DNA of 64,000 bases from Prevotella sp. E9-3 (GTDB taxonomy: Bacteria; Bacteroidota; Bacteroidia; Bacteroidales; Bacteroidaceae): the NCBI RefSeq assembly GCF_022024015.1, contig NZ_CP091786.1, positions 558,001-622,000 on the forward strand. The letters run 5' to 3'. This document shows positions 21,972-32,038 of the stretch, one piece after another. A program made the translations under genes and the position numbers. The notes beneath the pieces were generated by a model. The model was not told where the DNA came from and ran no database searches. It saw nothing but the letters and a program-made list of their open reading frames with translations. Position 1 is the first letter of the stretch. Each line of letters starts with the position of its first letter.

Positions 21972-23297
21972 CTATACGAAGCTGATGGGGCCTTGGAGGT
22001 CTGGAGTAGATGTTTCTACGCGTGTGGGCTCCTGAGGAGTAACGGGCTGGCCAATGCTCTCCAGAATTTCACGGGTACGCTTGTAGGTAGGGGTCTGCTC
22101 TACGGCTGAGATAATATCGTCGTTATCCAGATCTTCAGGGCGGAAGATATAGATGTTGGGACGGCGCTTATAGCGTTTTCCTGTTTCTGAATCGCCATAG
22201 AACTGTCCGCGACGCTCTTCACGCTTAGCTGCCTTCTCCTGTTCCTCAGCCAGTTTGTTGGCATCCTCACGGCTCAGTTTGGTGAGTCGTTCCTGCATAC
22301 CGTCAACATTGCTCATTCCAAAGCCTGTAGCCAGAATAGTAACCTTTACCTTTTTGCCCAGTTCGGGATCGTTGGCCACACCCCATTTGATTTCGAAATC
22401 GCCAAACTTGGCCAGGAACTCATGCACATAGTTGATTTCGTCCATCATGAAGTTGTCCTTCGTATCTTTCTGATCGCAGAACGAGATGTTCAGCAGAATC
22501 TTCTTTGAGTTGAAGATGTCGTTGTCGTTGAGCAGTGGTGAGTTCAGTGCATCGTCGATAGCCTTCTTTACACGTTCCTCGCCTTCGCCATAGCCGGTTG
22601 ACATGATGGCTACGCCACCGTTCTCGAGCACCGTCTTCACATCATTGAAGTCGAGGTTGATGATACCGTGAACAGTAATGATTTCGGCAATAGACTTGGC
22701 TGCTACCGAAAGCGTGTCGTCGGCCTTGCCAAAGGCAGCCATAAACGACAGATCGGGGTAGATGCTGCGGAGACGCTCGTTGTTGATGACGAGCAAGGCA
22801 TCTACATGCTTGGACATTTCCTCTACGCCATCGAGGGCCTGATCAATCTTTCGATTGCCTTCGAAACGGAAAGGAATGGTGACAATACCCACGGTGAGAA
22901 TGCCCATTTCCTTTGATACACGGGCAATGACAGGAGCTGCACCAGTACCAGTACCACCGCCCATGCCGGCAGTGATGAAAGCCATACGGGTACCATCGCT
23001 CAGCATGCGCTTGATGTCGTCAATACTCTCTTCAGCAGCTGCTTTAGCACGTGCAGGACGGTTGCCGGCACCAAGACCTTCATGGCCCAACTGGAGTTTG
23101 ACAGGTACAGGCGAGTCGTTGAGTGCCTGATTGTCGGTGTTACAAACTACGAAGGTTACATCGTGAATACCTTCGCGATACATATGGTTCACTGCATTGC
23201 CGCCACCACCGCCTACACCGATGACCTTGATAATGCTATGTTTCTCCTCGGGAACGCCGAAGTCGAGAATATCGGGAGTTGAAATAATGTCTGACAT
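21972..23297 (-). CDS. ftsZ: Cell division protein FtsZ
   Basis: A 441-residue tubulin-like GTPase that forms the division ring. The start is the ATG at 23297 (MSDIISTPDILDFG). The GTP-binding motif GGGTGTGAAPVIA, the GVGGGGGNAVNHM loop and the T7-loop segment NLDFNDVKTVL are all present. The GTPase core is followed by a charged linker (EEQEKAAKREERRGQFYGD) and a long tail ending LQGPISFV. It is directly downstream of ftsA with a 52-base gap and should be co-transcribed. Confidence 0.98.
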   Translation of the reverse strand: MSDIISTPDILDFGVPEEKHSIIKVIGVGGGGGNAVNHMYREGIHDVTFVVCNTDNQALNDSPVPVKLQLGHEGLGAGNRPARAKAAAEESIDDIKRMLSDGTRMAFITAGMGGGTGTGAAPVIARVSKEMGILTVGIVTIPFRFEGNRKIDQALDGVEEMSKHVDALLVINNERLRSIYPDLSFMAAFGKADDTLSVAAKSIAEIITVHGIINLDFNDVKTVLENGGVAIMSTGYGEGEERVKKAIDDALNSPLLNDNDIFNSKKILLNISFCDQKDTKDNFMMDEINYVHEFLAKFGDFEIKWGVANDPELGKKVKVTILATGFGMSNVDGMQERLTKLSREDANKLAEEQEKAAKREERRGQFYGDSETGKRYKRRPNIYIFRPEDLDNDDIISAVEQTPTYKRTREILESIGQPVTPQEPTRVETSTPDLQGPISFV

Positions 23298-23349
23298 AAG
23301 AATCAATTTACTGTTGTTCTACTTTGCTTTCTTAATAAAATATTAGCGT

Positions 23350-24816
23350 TTATTCATCGCTTACCATATCCTCGCCAAACTTTCTTGCTTTGCGAGCCAG
23401 TTTGTTCCACCAGCTGTTCTCACGCTTACGTTTGCGTTCTTCCTCCTGCTGTCTGCGCATCTCAGCCTCTTCCTCTTCTTGCTTGCGACGGGCTTCGGCC
23501 TCTTCCTCTTCACGCTTGCGACGAGCTTCTTCCTCGGCAAGTTTCTCTTCATATTCAGTGCGAATAACGCCAGTAGGTACCTCATGCCCAGCACGCGGTG
23601 TGCGGTCAGGTGTATCCCCAAATGTAGCAGTGTTATCTTCGAACAGACTTCTGTTAGGATCGATCTCAGGACCTGCACAGTTGATATAGCCTTTGGCCAA
23701 CAATCCCAATGCGGTGTTCATCATTCCATTGTGAGCCTTGATGGGTTCGAGGCTGGAGTTGATGGTCATGTTTACGAACTTGGCAGTACGAATCTTTTCA
23801 ATGCGGGTATGGATGCTGAAAGCCTTCTCAATATTCTTCATGTTTGCACCACCGCCGGTAAGGATGATACCGCCTAAGAGCTTGTCGTAATACTCATTGG
23901 GAATCTGTTCGCGTACGTTGAGCACAATCTCTTCCAGTCGGCCCTCAACAATATCAATGAACTTACGGCATTCCACTTGGCGCTCCTGGTCGATAGAGTA
24001 TTTGAGCGTGTCGTCAATCTCGTTATTGTCAGTATAGGCCGAGGCATATTTCAGTTTCATCTTCTCGGCATCGCTGTCTTCCATCTGGAGTGAGGCAATA
24101 TCTTTGGTGATATTGTTCGAGCCTAATGGAATGACAGCCAGATGACGGAGCACATTCTTGTAGAATACTGATACGGTAGTTGTGTCGGCACCGATATCTA
24201 CCAATGCGCAGCCTGAGCGTTTTTCAGCTTCGGTGAGCACTGCATTGGCCAGTGCCAGAGGAGCCAGATACATCTCGACAACTTTGATACCAGCTGTTTC
24301 AAAGCACTTGTTTAGGTTTTGGAAGAACGACTTACGTTCCAGAATGTTCAGGTAGTTTCCTTCCAGATGTGAAGCACGGATGCCTACAGGGTCGAGCTGC
24401 ATCTGAGTGTCAACCTTGTATTCCTGTTCGGCCACATCAAGAATCTTCTGGTCAGGGTAGTCCAGATTACGGTTGTTCTCCATCAGTTCAATCACCATTT
24501 CCTGTGTGATAATGGTATCGGCCGGCATTTCCTTGGTGACCACATTGCGCACACCGCGAATAGACTGTCCGCCTACACCTACGAATACTTGTGTGATGTG
24601 AGTCTTGAGAAGATTCTCCAACTTCTTAACGATGTTGGTGAGGCACTGTGCTGTCTTGTCAATGTTATAGACAACACCTTTTCTAATGAATGAAGACGAA
24701 TCTTCAGAGGCCAGAGCCAGGACGCTAATACTGCCGTCGGGCTTTTTTTGACCAGCGATACCGGTCACCTTGGATGAACCGAGTTCGATAGCAACGATGA
24801 ATTCTTTCTCTACCAT
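23350..24816 (-). CDS. ftsA: Cell division protein FtsA
   Basis: A 488-residue actin-like ATPase that tethers FtsZ to the membrane. Actin-fold motifs are visible: IELGSSKVTGIAG at the N-terminus, LVDIGADTTTVSVF near 200 and GIILTGGGANMKNIEKAF near 315. A long Glu/Arg-rich helical linker (about residues 410-465, repeated EEEEAEARRKQ-type blocks) precedes a C-terminal amphipathic helix (NSWWNKLARKARKFGEDM) that would insert in the membrane. It overlaps the end of ftsQ by 7 bases. The charged linker is longer than in Escherichia coli FtsA and typical of this phylum. Confidence 0.97.
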   Translation of the reverse strand: MVEKEFIVAIELGSSKVTGIAGQKKPDGSISVLALASEDSSSFIRKGVVYNIDKTAQCLTNIVKKLENLLKTHITQVFVGVGGQSIRGVRNVVTKEMPADTIITQEMVIELMENNRNLDYPDQKILDVAEQEYKVDTQMQLDPVGIRASHLEGNYLNILERKSFFQNLNKCFETAGIKVVEMYLAPLALANAVLTEAEKRSGCALVDIGADTTTVSVFYKNVLRHLAVIPLGSNNITKDIASLQMEDSDAEKMKLKYASAYTDNNEIDDTLKYSIDQERQVECRKFIDIVEGRLEEIVLNVREQIPNEYYDKLLGGIILTGGGANMKNIEKAFSIHTRIEKIRTAKFVNMTINSSLEPIKAHNGMMNTALGLLAKGYINCAGPEIDPNRSLFEDNTATFGDTPDRTPRAGHEVPTGVIRTEYEEKLAEEEARRKREEEEAEARRKQEEEEAEMRRQQEEERKRKRENSWWNKLARKARKFGEDMVSDE

Positions 24817-25571
24817 ATCTGTGCTTTTTTAACTTTGTTCTTTTTGCAAATAATTTGATTGTCAAATTCTACGCTGATGCGTGAGTAGCGGTTCCAACCG
24901 GCCTCATTCAGACCGTAGCGGTAGAATTTGCGTAACCGCTCAAGTTTAGTAGCCACTTTCGTGGGCTGTCCTAAATAGACAATATGTTCTCCCACGCGTG
25001 GCACTAATTCAACGGAATGGTCTTCAAGTATGTTGATTTGTTCAACTTGATTCCGCCAGAAATTGTCTTTCAGTATAGTGGCAGCTAATGGGGCCAACAC
25101 TTTCGATGCATAGTGCTTGCTGATGTGACCTGTAGCAATAAGCAAATCGCAGGTGTAATTGCTGTGTGGCATCACCTCATGGTGACTGTCAACATAGTAG
25201 TCGTCTCCATTTTCGGCCATGACACGCACAATAGGGATGCGCTGCTTGATGTTGATGCACAGCACGCCGTCGAGGGCTTTATAGCACTCAGCATTCTCAA
25301 TCAGATCGTTGCCCTGAAGAATCTCCTCTATCTGTCTGGTGTTGATGAGCTTCATGGGCTGTGACAGCAGTGAAAGCTTCGCCTGACCAAGTATCTTACG
25401 TACATCTTTCTCACTGAGGAACCCTTCTTCTGATTCCTTACAGATGTTGATATGGATGTCGGTACAGATGTCTTCTGCCTCGTCAGGCTTGATGAACGAC
25501 ATCATGACCAGCACCAGATAGACTCCGATGACCGTGTCGAGGGCAATGATGATTATTTTCTTCCAGTCCAT
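24810..25571 (-). CDS. ftsQ: Cell division protein FtsQ
   Basis: A 253-residue bitopic membrane protein: short cytoplasmic N-terminus, one membrane helix (about 5-27, IIIIALDTVIGVYLVLVMMSF), then a POTRA-type domain (about 38-115) and a C-terminal beta domain. FtsQ links the early ring to the septal synthase FtsWI. Sequence identity to model FtsQ is always low, so the call rests on topology, size and position between murC and ftsA. It overlaps ftsA by 7 bases. Confidence 0.9.
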   Translation of the reverse strand: MDWKKIIIIALDTVIGVYLVLVMMSFIKPDEAEDICTDIHINICKESEEGFLSEKDVRKILGQAKLSLLSQPMKLINTRQIEEILQGNDLIENAECYKALDGVLCINIKQRIPIVRVMAENGDDYYVDSHHEVMPHSNYTCDLLIATGHISKHYASKVLAPLAATILKDNFWRNQVEQINILEDHSVELVPRVGEHIVYLGQPTKVATKLERLRKFYRYGLNEAGWNRYSRISVEFDNQIICKKNKVKKAQIW

Positions 25572-25587
25572 AGCCGAAAAGATGTTA

Positions 25588-26961
25588 TTATTTCTCGTTC
25601 AGAATCTTTGCCATTTGTGGCACCATATTGTCTAAATCGCCTGCACCCAATACGATGAGTACATCAAAAGAGCGTTCTTTCACTAAGTCAAGAACTTGGT
25701 CTTTGTTGATGAGCTGCTTCTTTACGCCGGGCTTCAGGTTGTCGTAGATAAGTTGTGAGCTGACTCCCTCTATAGGTTCTTCGCGTGCAGGATAGATATC
25801 GGTCAGGATCACTTCGTCAAGTTGGCTGAGCGCATCAGCAAAGTCAAGATAGAAATCACGAGTGCGAGTGTAGAGGTGAGGTTGGAAAATAGCTGTAATA
25901 TGACGGTCCTTGTACAGTTCGCGGATGCTCTTGGCACTCTGATAGATTTCTTTTGGATGATGGGCGTAATCGCTTAGGAAAACTAACTTGTCGGACTTGA
26001 TCTTAAAGTCAAATCGACGGTCAACACCGCCAAAAGTCTTCATTCCATAGCGGAGTTCATCGGCATTACAACCAGCCAGTTGTGCCATCGCCATTGCTGC
26101 AATACCATTCTCAATGTTAATGGGAATAGGCTGGCCCAGCTCAATATTCTTAATATTTTCGATGGGCGAGATGAAATCAAAGGTGATGGTACCATTTTCT
26201 ATGCGGATGTTCTCAGCATGGAAGTCGCCTTCGTTGAGGCTATAGTCGTAACGCTTCACTCCATCCTGTATGTTCTCTTTCATCTCCAGATTGCGATGGA
26301 TAATGAGTGCACCGCCAGGAAGAATGAGTTCTGAGTAGTGACGGAAACTATCCAAATAGGCTTCCTTTGTTCCATAGATGTCTAAGTGGTCAGGGTCTGT
26401 TGAAGTGATCACTGTCATCCAAGGTGAGAGCCAATGGAAAGAACGGTCAAACTCATCGGCTTCAATAACGACATAGTCCGATTGGCTCAAGATATAGTTC
26501 GTGCCATAGTTTTTGGAGATGCCGCCAAGGAATGCGTTGCAGTCCAGATGACTCTGATGCATAATGTGAGCACACATGGTCGATGTGGTGGTCTTTCCAT
26601 GAGTGCCTGCCACGCAAAGACCTTTCATGTGGCGGGTCAGCGTGCCTAATACCTGAGCTCGTTTTTGAATTTCAAAAGCGTTCTCGCGGAAGTAGGTCAG
26701 TTCTGCATGATTATCAGGAATAGCAGGGGTATAAATTACCAAACAGGAATCTTTTTGTTTGCAGGCAAAAGGTATTTCATTCACATCTTCTTTATAGTGA
26801 ATAAGCATGCCTTCCTTCTCCAGTCGTCGAGTCAGCTCACTGGGTGTTTTGTCATAGCCGGCAACGACCAGACCGCAATTGATGAAATAACGGGCGATGG
26901 CACTCATGCCAATACCACCGGCACCAATGAAATAGACTGATTTAATATCTTTTATTTCCAT
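25588..26961 (-). CDS. murC: UDP-N-acetylmuramate--L-alanine ligase
   Basis: A 457-residue cytoplasmic ligase adding the first residue, L-Ala, to UDP-MurNAc. Visible are the N-terminal UDP-binding Rossmann motif FIGAGGIGMSAIARYF, the P-loop VAGTHGKTTTSTM (near 118), the IEADEFDRSF segment and SDYAHHPKEI in the C-terminal domain, all MurC-type. It lies between murG and ftsQ with small gaps, on one transcript with the rest of the cluster. Confidence 0.97.
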   Translation of the reverse strand: MEIKDIKSVYFIGAGGIGMSAIARYFINCGLVVAGYDKTPSELTRRLEKEGMLIHYKEDVNEIPFACKQKDSCLVIYTPAIPDNHAELTYFRENAFEIQKRAQVLGTLTRHMKGLCVAGTHGKTTTSTMCAHIMHQSHLDCNAFLGGISKNYGTNYILSQSDYVVIEADEFDRSFHWLSPWMTVITSTDPDHLDIYGTKEAYLDSFRHYSELILPGGALIIHRNLEMKENIQDGVKRYDYSLNEGDFHAENIRIENGTITFDFISPIENIKNIELGQPIPINIENGIAAMAMAQLAGCNADELRYGMKTFGGVDRRFDFKIKSDKLVFLSDYAHHPKEIYQSAKSIRELYKDRHITAIFQPHLYTRTRDFYLDFADALSQLDEVILTDIYPAREEPIEGVSSQLIYDNLKPGVKKQLINKDQVLDLVKERSFDVLIVLGAGDLDNMVPQMAKILNEK

Positions 26962-27000
26962 CTTCTTTTATGTTCTCTTGTAGCCCCAGTCTTTTTCAGT

Positions 27001-28113
27001 TTAGTGGGCTTGGGCAAGTTTTAATACTTCTTTTGCAATAACTTCTGCTGAGTTGGGTAATGCCATTCTAAGAACATTCTTGCTCAACAGTTCCAGTTTG
27101 AACGAATCTCTTACGGTGTTGATAGCCAAGCTGATCAGTTTCTCGGGTGCTTCGCTGTCCTTCACATATAGTGCTGCATCGCGGTTCACCAAAGCCATCG
27201 CATTCTTTGTTTGATGATCCTCTGCCACGTTCGGACTTGGTACAAGGATAACAGGCTTACCAATGAGACAGAACTCTGAGATACTGCTGGCACCGGCGCG
27301 ACTGATGACTAAGTCGGCAGCTTTATAAGCAGCAGCCATGTCTGAGATGAAGTCTGTTACGATGAGATTCTTAGGACACCCTTTTGCTTTCAGTTCTTCA
27401 GCAATTTGGTTGCTATAGTACTTTCCCGTTTGCCAGATAAACTGTAAACCGGATTCGCTGATTTCTTTCAGATGTTGCAAAACACTCTCGTTGATGGTAC
27501 GTGCTCCTAAGCTTCCTCCCACCAAGAGAATTGTCTTTTTCTCCGGATCAAGTCCGAATGTAGCTACAGCTTCTTCTCGGGTAATCTTTGATTCGAGCAG
27601 TGCCTGACGTACAGGATTTCCCGTCAGCATAATTTTCTCAGCAGGGAAGAAACGTTCCATTCCTTCATAGGCCACGCAGAATTTCTCTGCTTTATGAGCT
27701 AGACGCTTATTGGTTAGTCCAGCATAACTGTTCTGCTCTTGCACAAGACAAGGAATGTGCATGTCGTAAGCAGCCCCTAAAGTTGCACTGCTGGCATAAC
27801 CGCCAACTCCTACAGCTACCTGAGGGCGGAACTCGCGCAAAATCTTTCTTGCCAGCCATTTACTGCGTAAATAGTCGATGGCCACACCGATATTGGCCGG
27901 TTTCCACAATGGGCGGAGCAGACCGCGTATGGGCAGACCTTTTATGTCATAGCCTGCAGCAGGGACACGCTGCATTTCCATGCGACCTTCTGCACCGACA
28001 AACAGTATCTTTGCATCGGGGCGTAGTGCTTTAATAGCGTTTGCTATTGATACGGCTGGGAAGATATGACCTCCGGTACCGCCTCCGCTGATGATGACTC
28101 TTAGTTCTTCCAT
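27001..28113 (-). CDS. murG: Lipid II synthase (UDP-GlcNAc transferase)
   Basis: A 370-residue GT28 glycosyltransferase that adds GlcNAc to lipid I at the inner face of the membrane. The Gly-rich loop IISGGGTGGHIFPAVSIANAI is at the N-terminus; LLVGGSLGARTINESV, ISRAGASSISEF and VPSPNVAEDHQTKNA mark the donor site. The start at 28113 (MEELRV) immediately follows the ftsW stop; an in-frame ATG at 28125 is also possible. A still longer frame exists but runs into ftsW. Confidence 0.96.
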   Translation of the reverse strand: MEELRVIISGGGTGGHIFPAVSIANAIKALRPDAKILFVGAEGRMEMQRVPAAGYDIKGLPIRGLLRPLWKPANIGVAIDYLRSKWLARKILREFRPQVAVGVGGYASSATLGAAYDMHIPCLVQEQNSYAGLTNKRLAHKAEKFCVAYEGMERFFPAEKIMLTGNPVRQALLESKITREEAVATFGLDPEKKTILLVGGSLGARTINESVLQHLKEISESGLQFIWQTGKYYSNQIAEELKAKGCPKNLIVTDFISDMAAAYKAADLVISRAGASSISEFCLIGKPVILVPSPNVAEDHQTKNAMALVNRDAALYVKDSEAPEKLISLAINTVRDSFKLELLSKNVLRMALPNSAEVIAKEVLKLAQAH

Positions 28114-28114
28114 A

Positions 28115-29377
28115 TTATTCTTCATTATTATTAGCCGTGGCTGTGTCAACACGTTTAGCCGAGCGGCTGACGCTGAGGATGACACCAATATATGCGCAAT
28201 TGATGATGGTAGATGTACCGCCTTTTGAGATGAGGGGCAATGGCTGACCTGTTACTGGCATCAGTTCGACTGCCACCATCATGTTGATTGTTGCCTGAAT
28301 AACAAGCATCAAGGCAAGTCCCATCACAAGGAATGCAGGGAAGTTGTTCTCGCAGCGTCGGGCTATACGTGCTGTTCTGAACAGTAGTATGACATAGAGT
28401 AGAACTACTGCTACTGCTCCGATAATGCCCATTTCCTCAATGATGATGGCATAGATGAAATCGCTGAATGCCTGTGGCAGAAAGTCGCGCTCGGTAGAGT
28501 TGCCAGGTCCTTTGCCAATAATTCCTGATGAGGCAATAGCTATGTTGGCATGGCCTACCTGGAAGTTCTTGTCAATATCGTATTTGTCGGCAGGAACATC
28601 TTCACCACCAGAATGATTTAGAATACGGTTGCGCCATGTGGCAAAGCGGTGGAAAATACCTCCGCCCTTGATTTCGTCCATTTTACCTTGTGCTGCTGCC
28701 TGTTCGGTGGGCGGATTTTTTTCGTCTTCAACTTGTTCGATGGTGCCTAACGTAAGAACCAGCGTGAGGAATACTCCGATTACAATCACGCCTGCTCCCA
28801 TCAGCTTGCCCAACTGCATGATGGGCACACGTCCAAGGAACATCATTAAAAAGATAACCATCGAAAGTAAAGCTGCAGTAGAAAGGTTTTCTATGCCAAT
28901 CAGGAATACGGCCGGTAATACGATAAACATCACGTATTTCATGGCTTTCTCATCAGCACCTTTTCCGTCAGGGCGTTGCATGGCACTCAGTATCTGAGCT
29001 GTGGCCAATACCATCGTTCCTTTGGCAATCTCAGAGGGTTGGAAAGTAAATCCCGCCAATTTGATAACTCGGTTGGCGCCGTTGATGCTCTCTCCGCCTA
29101 TTAGTACCCAGAGTAGGGTGGCAAAAGATATGAACAGCATGAGCGGCGTTACTATTTTGAAGTAGCGGCAGGGGATGTTGAGGGTGACGATGACAACGAA
29201 TAGTCCGAACAGAATCATTCCTGAGTGGTAGATGAGCGGACTGAGGTAATTCTGCGATTTGTAAGTCAGTGTGCTGGAGGCTGAGAATACTTCTACTACA
29301 CTGATCAGACAAAGAAACAGAAACACCATCCAGATGCCTTTATCGCCTTTGAATAGATTGCCTATTTTTTTGTTCAT
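28115..29377 (-). CDS. ftsW: Septal peptidoglycan polymerase FtsW
   Basis: A 420-residue SEDS-family protein with about ten membrane helices, which polymerises lipid II together with the FtsI-type protein at 33515-35716. SEDS features include GANRVIKLAGFTFQPSEIAKG near 100, the large periplasmic loop with NFQVGHANIAIASSGIIGKGPGNSTERDFLPQAFSDFIYAIIIEEMG and PLPLISKGGTS near the C-terminus (quoted in parts; the loop spans roughly residues 270-320). It ends in a short Asn/Glu tail and is followed at once by murG. Confidence 0.96.
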   Translation of the reverse strand: MNKKIGNLFKGDKGIWMVFLFLCLISVVEVFSASSTLTYKSQNYLSPLIYHSGMILFGLFVVIVTLNIPCRYFKIVTPLMLFISFATLLWVLIGGESINGANRVIKLAGFTFQPSEIAKGTMVLATAQILSAMQRPDGKGADEKAMKYVMFIVLPAVFLIGIENLSTAALLSMVIFLMMFLGRVPIMQLGKLMGAGVIVIGVFLTLVLTLGTIEQVEDEKNPPTEQAAAQGKMDEIKGGGIFHRFATWRNRILNHSGGEDVPADKYDIDKNFQVGHANIAIASSGIIGKGPGNSTERDFLPQAFSDFIYAIIIEEMGIIGAVAVVLLYVILLFRTARIARRCENNFPAFLVMGLALMLVIQATINMMVAVELMPVTGQPLPLISKGGTSTIINCAYIGVILSVSRSAKRVDTATANNNEE

Positions 29378-29429
29378 TGTTATGTATCTTTTACTTGTAG
29401 TACCAACTATACTGGTTGTACTAATTGAT

Positions 29430-30761
29430 TCAGAGGTTTCTTACCAACTCTTTGAACTGTTCACCACGATCTTCCATGTTTTTGAAGAGGTCGAACGATG
29501 CACAGCAGGGTGATAGTAATACTGTTTCTCCCGGTTGAGCCAACTCGTAACAGGCTTCAACGCACTCTTTCATTGAATGGGTGTCACGAACGGGAATGCC
29601 CAACTGGTCGAAATTGTCATGCAGTTTCTTGTTGTCGGCACCTAAATACACAATTGCAGAGCATTTCTCCTTGATGAGTGGCTTGATGGGCTCGTAGTCA
29701 TTACCTTTGTCCTTACCGCCCACAATGAGTACCACTTTTGTTTTCATGGAGTCGAGTGCATACCAGCAAGCATCTACATTCGTTGCCTTAGAATCGTTTA
29801 CGTAGTTTACGCCACGAACGGTAGTCACTTTCTCTAATCTGTGTTCCACGCCAGGGAAATCGCTCAACGACTTGCGGATAATCTCTTTTTTGATACCGGC
29901 AATATCACCTGCGATACCAGCTGCAAGTGAGTTGTAGATGTTATGACGCCCGGTCAGACTCAGTTGCTCTTGCTCCATGTTGAATGGCTCGGGCTGCTCA
30001 ATAACGTATTGTCCTTTTTCAATATAACCGATACTTCCCTTTTCGCGCAGTTCTGAGAAAGGATATTTGATAGATTGAATATCATATTTCTCCAACTCTT
30101 TCTTGATGATGGGATCATCGTTCCAGAAAATGAATGCATCATCCTTTGTCTGATTCTGCAGAATGCGCATCTTTGCATCCACATAGTTCTGCATCTCGAA
30201 ATTGTAACGGTCCAGGTGGTCGGGAGTGATGTTCAGCAGAATGGCAATGTTGGCACGGAAGTCGTACATATTGTCCAGTTGGAACGAGCTCAACTCAATG
30301 ATATAGTACTCATGTGGATCTTCAGCCACCTGCAAAGCGAGTGAATGGCCGATGTTTCCAGCCAGTCCGCAGTCGTAGCCAGCCTCTTTGAATATATGAT
30401 AAATAAGACTTGTGGTTGTTGTCTTTCCGTTTGAACCAGTGATACAAATCATCTTTGAGTGAGTGTATCGACCGGCAAATTCTATTTCACTGATGATGTG
30501 AATACCCTTAGCGATGGCTTTCTGAACCATCGGAGCAGTATCGGGAATACCAGGACTCTTAATGATTTCATCGGCTACCAGGATCTTTTCTTCCGTATGC
30601 TGACCCTCTTCCCATGCTATCTGATGCTGGTCGAGCATCTCCTTGTAGCGTGAAGCAATCTTTGACATGTCTGATACAAACACGTCAAATCCCTCTTTCT
30701 TTGCCAGTACGGCAGCTCCTGCACCGCTTTCACCGGCTCCTAAAATGACAATCTTTTTCAT
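29430..30761 (-). CDS. murD: UDP-MurNAc-L-Ala--D-glutamate ligase
   Basis: A 443-residue ligase adding D-Glu. The N-terminal Rossmann motif VILGAGESGAGAAVLAK, the P-loop ITGSNGKTTTTSL (near 110), the LSSFQLD motif, NITPDHLDRYN, and NDSKATNVDAC with SPCCASFDLFKN in the C-terminal domain are specific for MurD. Its start overlaps the mraY stop (ATGA), so the two are coupled. Confidence 0.97.
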   Translation of the reverse strand: MKKIVILGAGESGAGAAVLAKKEGFDVFVSDMSKIASRYKEMLDQHQIAWEEGQHTEEKILVADEIIKSPGIPDTAPMVQKAIAKGIHIISEIEFAGRYTHSKMICITGSNGKTTTTSLIYHIFKEAGYDCGLAGNIGHSLALQVAEDPHEYYIIELSSFQLDNMYDFRANIAILLNITPDHLDRYNFEMQNYVDAKMRILQNQTKDDAFIFWNDDPIIKKELEKYDIQSIKYPFSELREKGSIGYIEKGQYVIEQPEPFNMEQEQLSLTGRHNIYNSLAAGIAGDIAGIKKEIIRKSLSDFPGVEHRLEKVTTVRGVNYVNDSKATNVDACWYALDSMKTKVVLIVGGKDKGNDYEPIKPLIKEKCSAIVYLGADNKKLHDNFDQLGIPVRDTHSMKECVEACYELAQPGETVLLSPCCASFDLFKNMEDRGEQFKELVRNL

Positions 30762-32029
30762 CGCATCTTCAGTGTTATGATAGTTATTGCTGCTAATATA
30801 ATGGTTGTAATCCAGAAACGGATTGTGATTTTCGATTCATGGAATGGGCGGTGAGGCCATCCTTTCAGAATATAGCTTGATGTCTGGTCAAGTTGTGAAT
30901 CCAGTTTGCGGAAATTATCGTGAATAGGAGTTGCGCGGAATACACGTACGCGGCGTCCTTTTCTTTTCTGTATCTTGAACCATTGTGTCTGGATGATAAC
31001 ACTCAGGCTCTCAACAAAGAATATTCCGCAGAGAATGGGAAGAAGCAGTTCCTTGTGAATGATGACTGCACATACACCGATGATTCCGCCGATGGTCAGC
31101 GAACCGGTGTCGCCCATGAATATCTGTGCAGGGTAAGCATTGTACCATAGGAAACCGATCATGGCTCCAACAAATGCACAAAGGAATACAACGAGCTCCT
31201 CTGTGTGTGGAATATACATGATGTCAAAATAACTGGCATAACCTATATGTGAGGAAACATAGGCCAGTATGCCTAAGGCTACACCTATTATCGCTGAGTT
31301 GCCGGCACACATACCATCCATTCCATCATTCAGGTTTGCACCGTTCGACACGGCAGTCACTACGAGGATGGTCATTATCACAAAGAGAACCCATCCGGCA
31401 GCCACCTTGTATTTTCCACAGAACGACATGACTTCGGAATAGTTCAAGTTGTGATTCTTAATGAAAGGAATTGTGGTATGAAGCGATTTTACCGCATCTT
31501 TCTTATGCTTCACTACCACCTCCTGATTGTTCTGTACCACGTTTATGTTTTCGCGAACCACTACATCAGGGCTCAGCCATAGTGTGAGGCCAACGATGAA
31601 GCCGATACTTACCTGTCCTACAATCTTGTATTTTCCTTTCAGTCCTTCCTTGTCCTGACGGAAAATTTTAATATAGTCGTCGAGGAATCCTAAGAATCCC
31701 AGCCATACTGTAGTCACAATCATCAGTAAGAGATAGATGTTGCGCAGACGGCCAAATAATAGGATGGGAACCAAAAGAGATACTATGATGATGATGCCAC
31801 CCATAGTGGGTACACCTTTCTTCTCTACTCCGAATGGGTCGATAGCAGGGTCACGCTCGGTTTCAAAAATCTTGCGACGTTTCATCCATTTGATGAAATA
31901 CTCGCCAAACCAAGCCGAGATAAGCAGTGACAGGATGAGGGCTAACAGCGAACGGAACGAGATGTAGCTCCACATGTGAGAGCCCGGGATGTCAAATTGC
32001 TCTAAGAGTCTGAAGATATAGTATAACAT
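30758..32029 (-). CDS. mraY: Phospho-MurNAc-pentapeptide transferase
   Basis: A 423-residue membrane enzyme that transfers phospho-MurNAc-pentapeptide to undecaprenyl phosphate, giving lipid I. It has about ten membrane helices. Diagnostic motifs include GVPTMGGIIII, FLGFLDDYIKI, the NLNDGMDGMCAG segment (catalytic Asp region) and FMGDTGSLTIGG. An extra periplasmic or loop segment (about 155-195) is longer than in E. coli MraY, as usual in Bacteroidetes. Confidence 0.97.
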   Translation of the reverse strand: MLYYIFRLLEQFDIPGSHMWSYISFRSLLALILSLLISAWFGEYFIKWMKRRKIFETERDPAIDPFGVEKKGVPTMGGIIIIVSLLVPILLFGRLRNIYLLLMIVTTVWLGFLGFLDDYIKIFRQDKEGLKGKYKIVGQVSIGFIVGLTLWLSPDVVVRENINVVQNNQEVVVKHKKDAVKSLHTTIPFIKNHNLNYSEVMSFCGKYKVAAGWVLFVIMTILVVTAVSNGANLNDGMDGMCAGNSAIIGVALGILAYVSSHIGYASYFDIMYIPHTEELVVFLCAFVGAMIGFLWYNAYPAQIFMGDTGSLTIGGIIGVCAVIIHKELLLPILCGIFFVESLSVIIQTQWFKIQKRKGRRVRVFRATPIHDNFRKLDSQLDQTSSYILKGWPHRPFHESKITIRFWITTIILAAITIITLKMR

Positions 32030-32038
32030 AGGTATTTC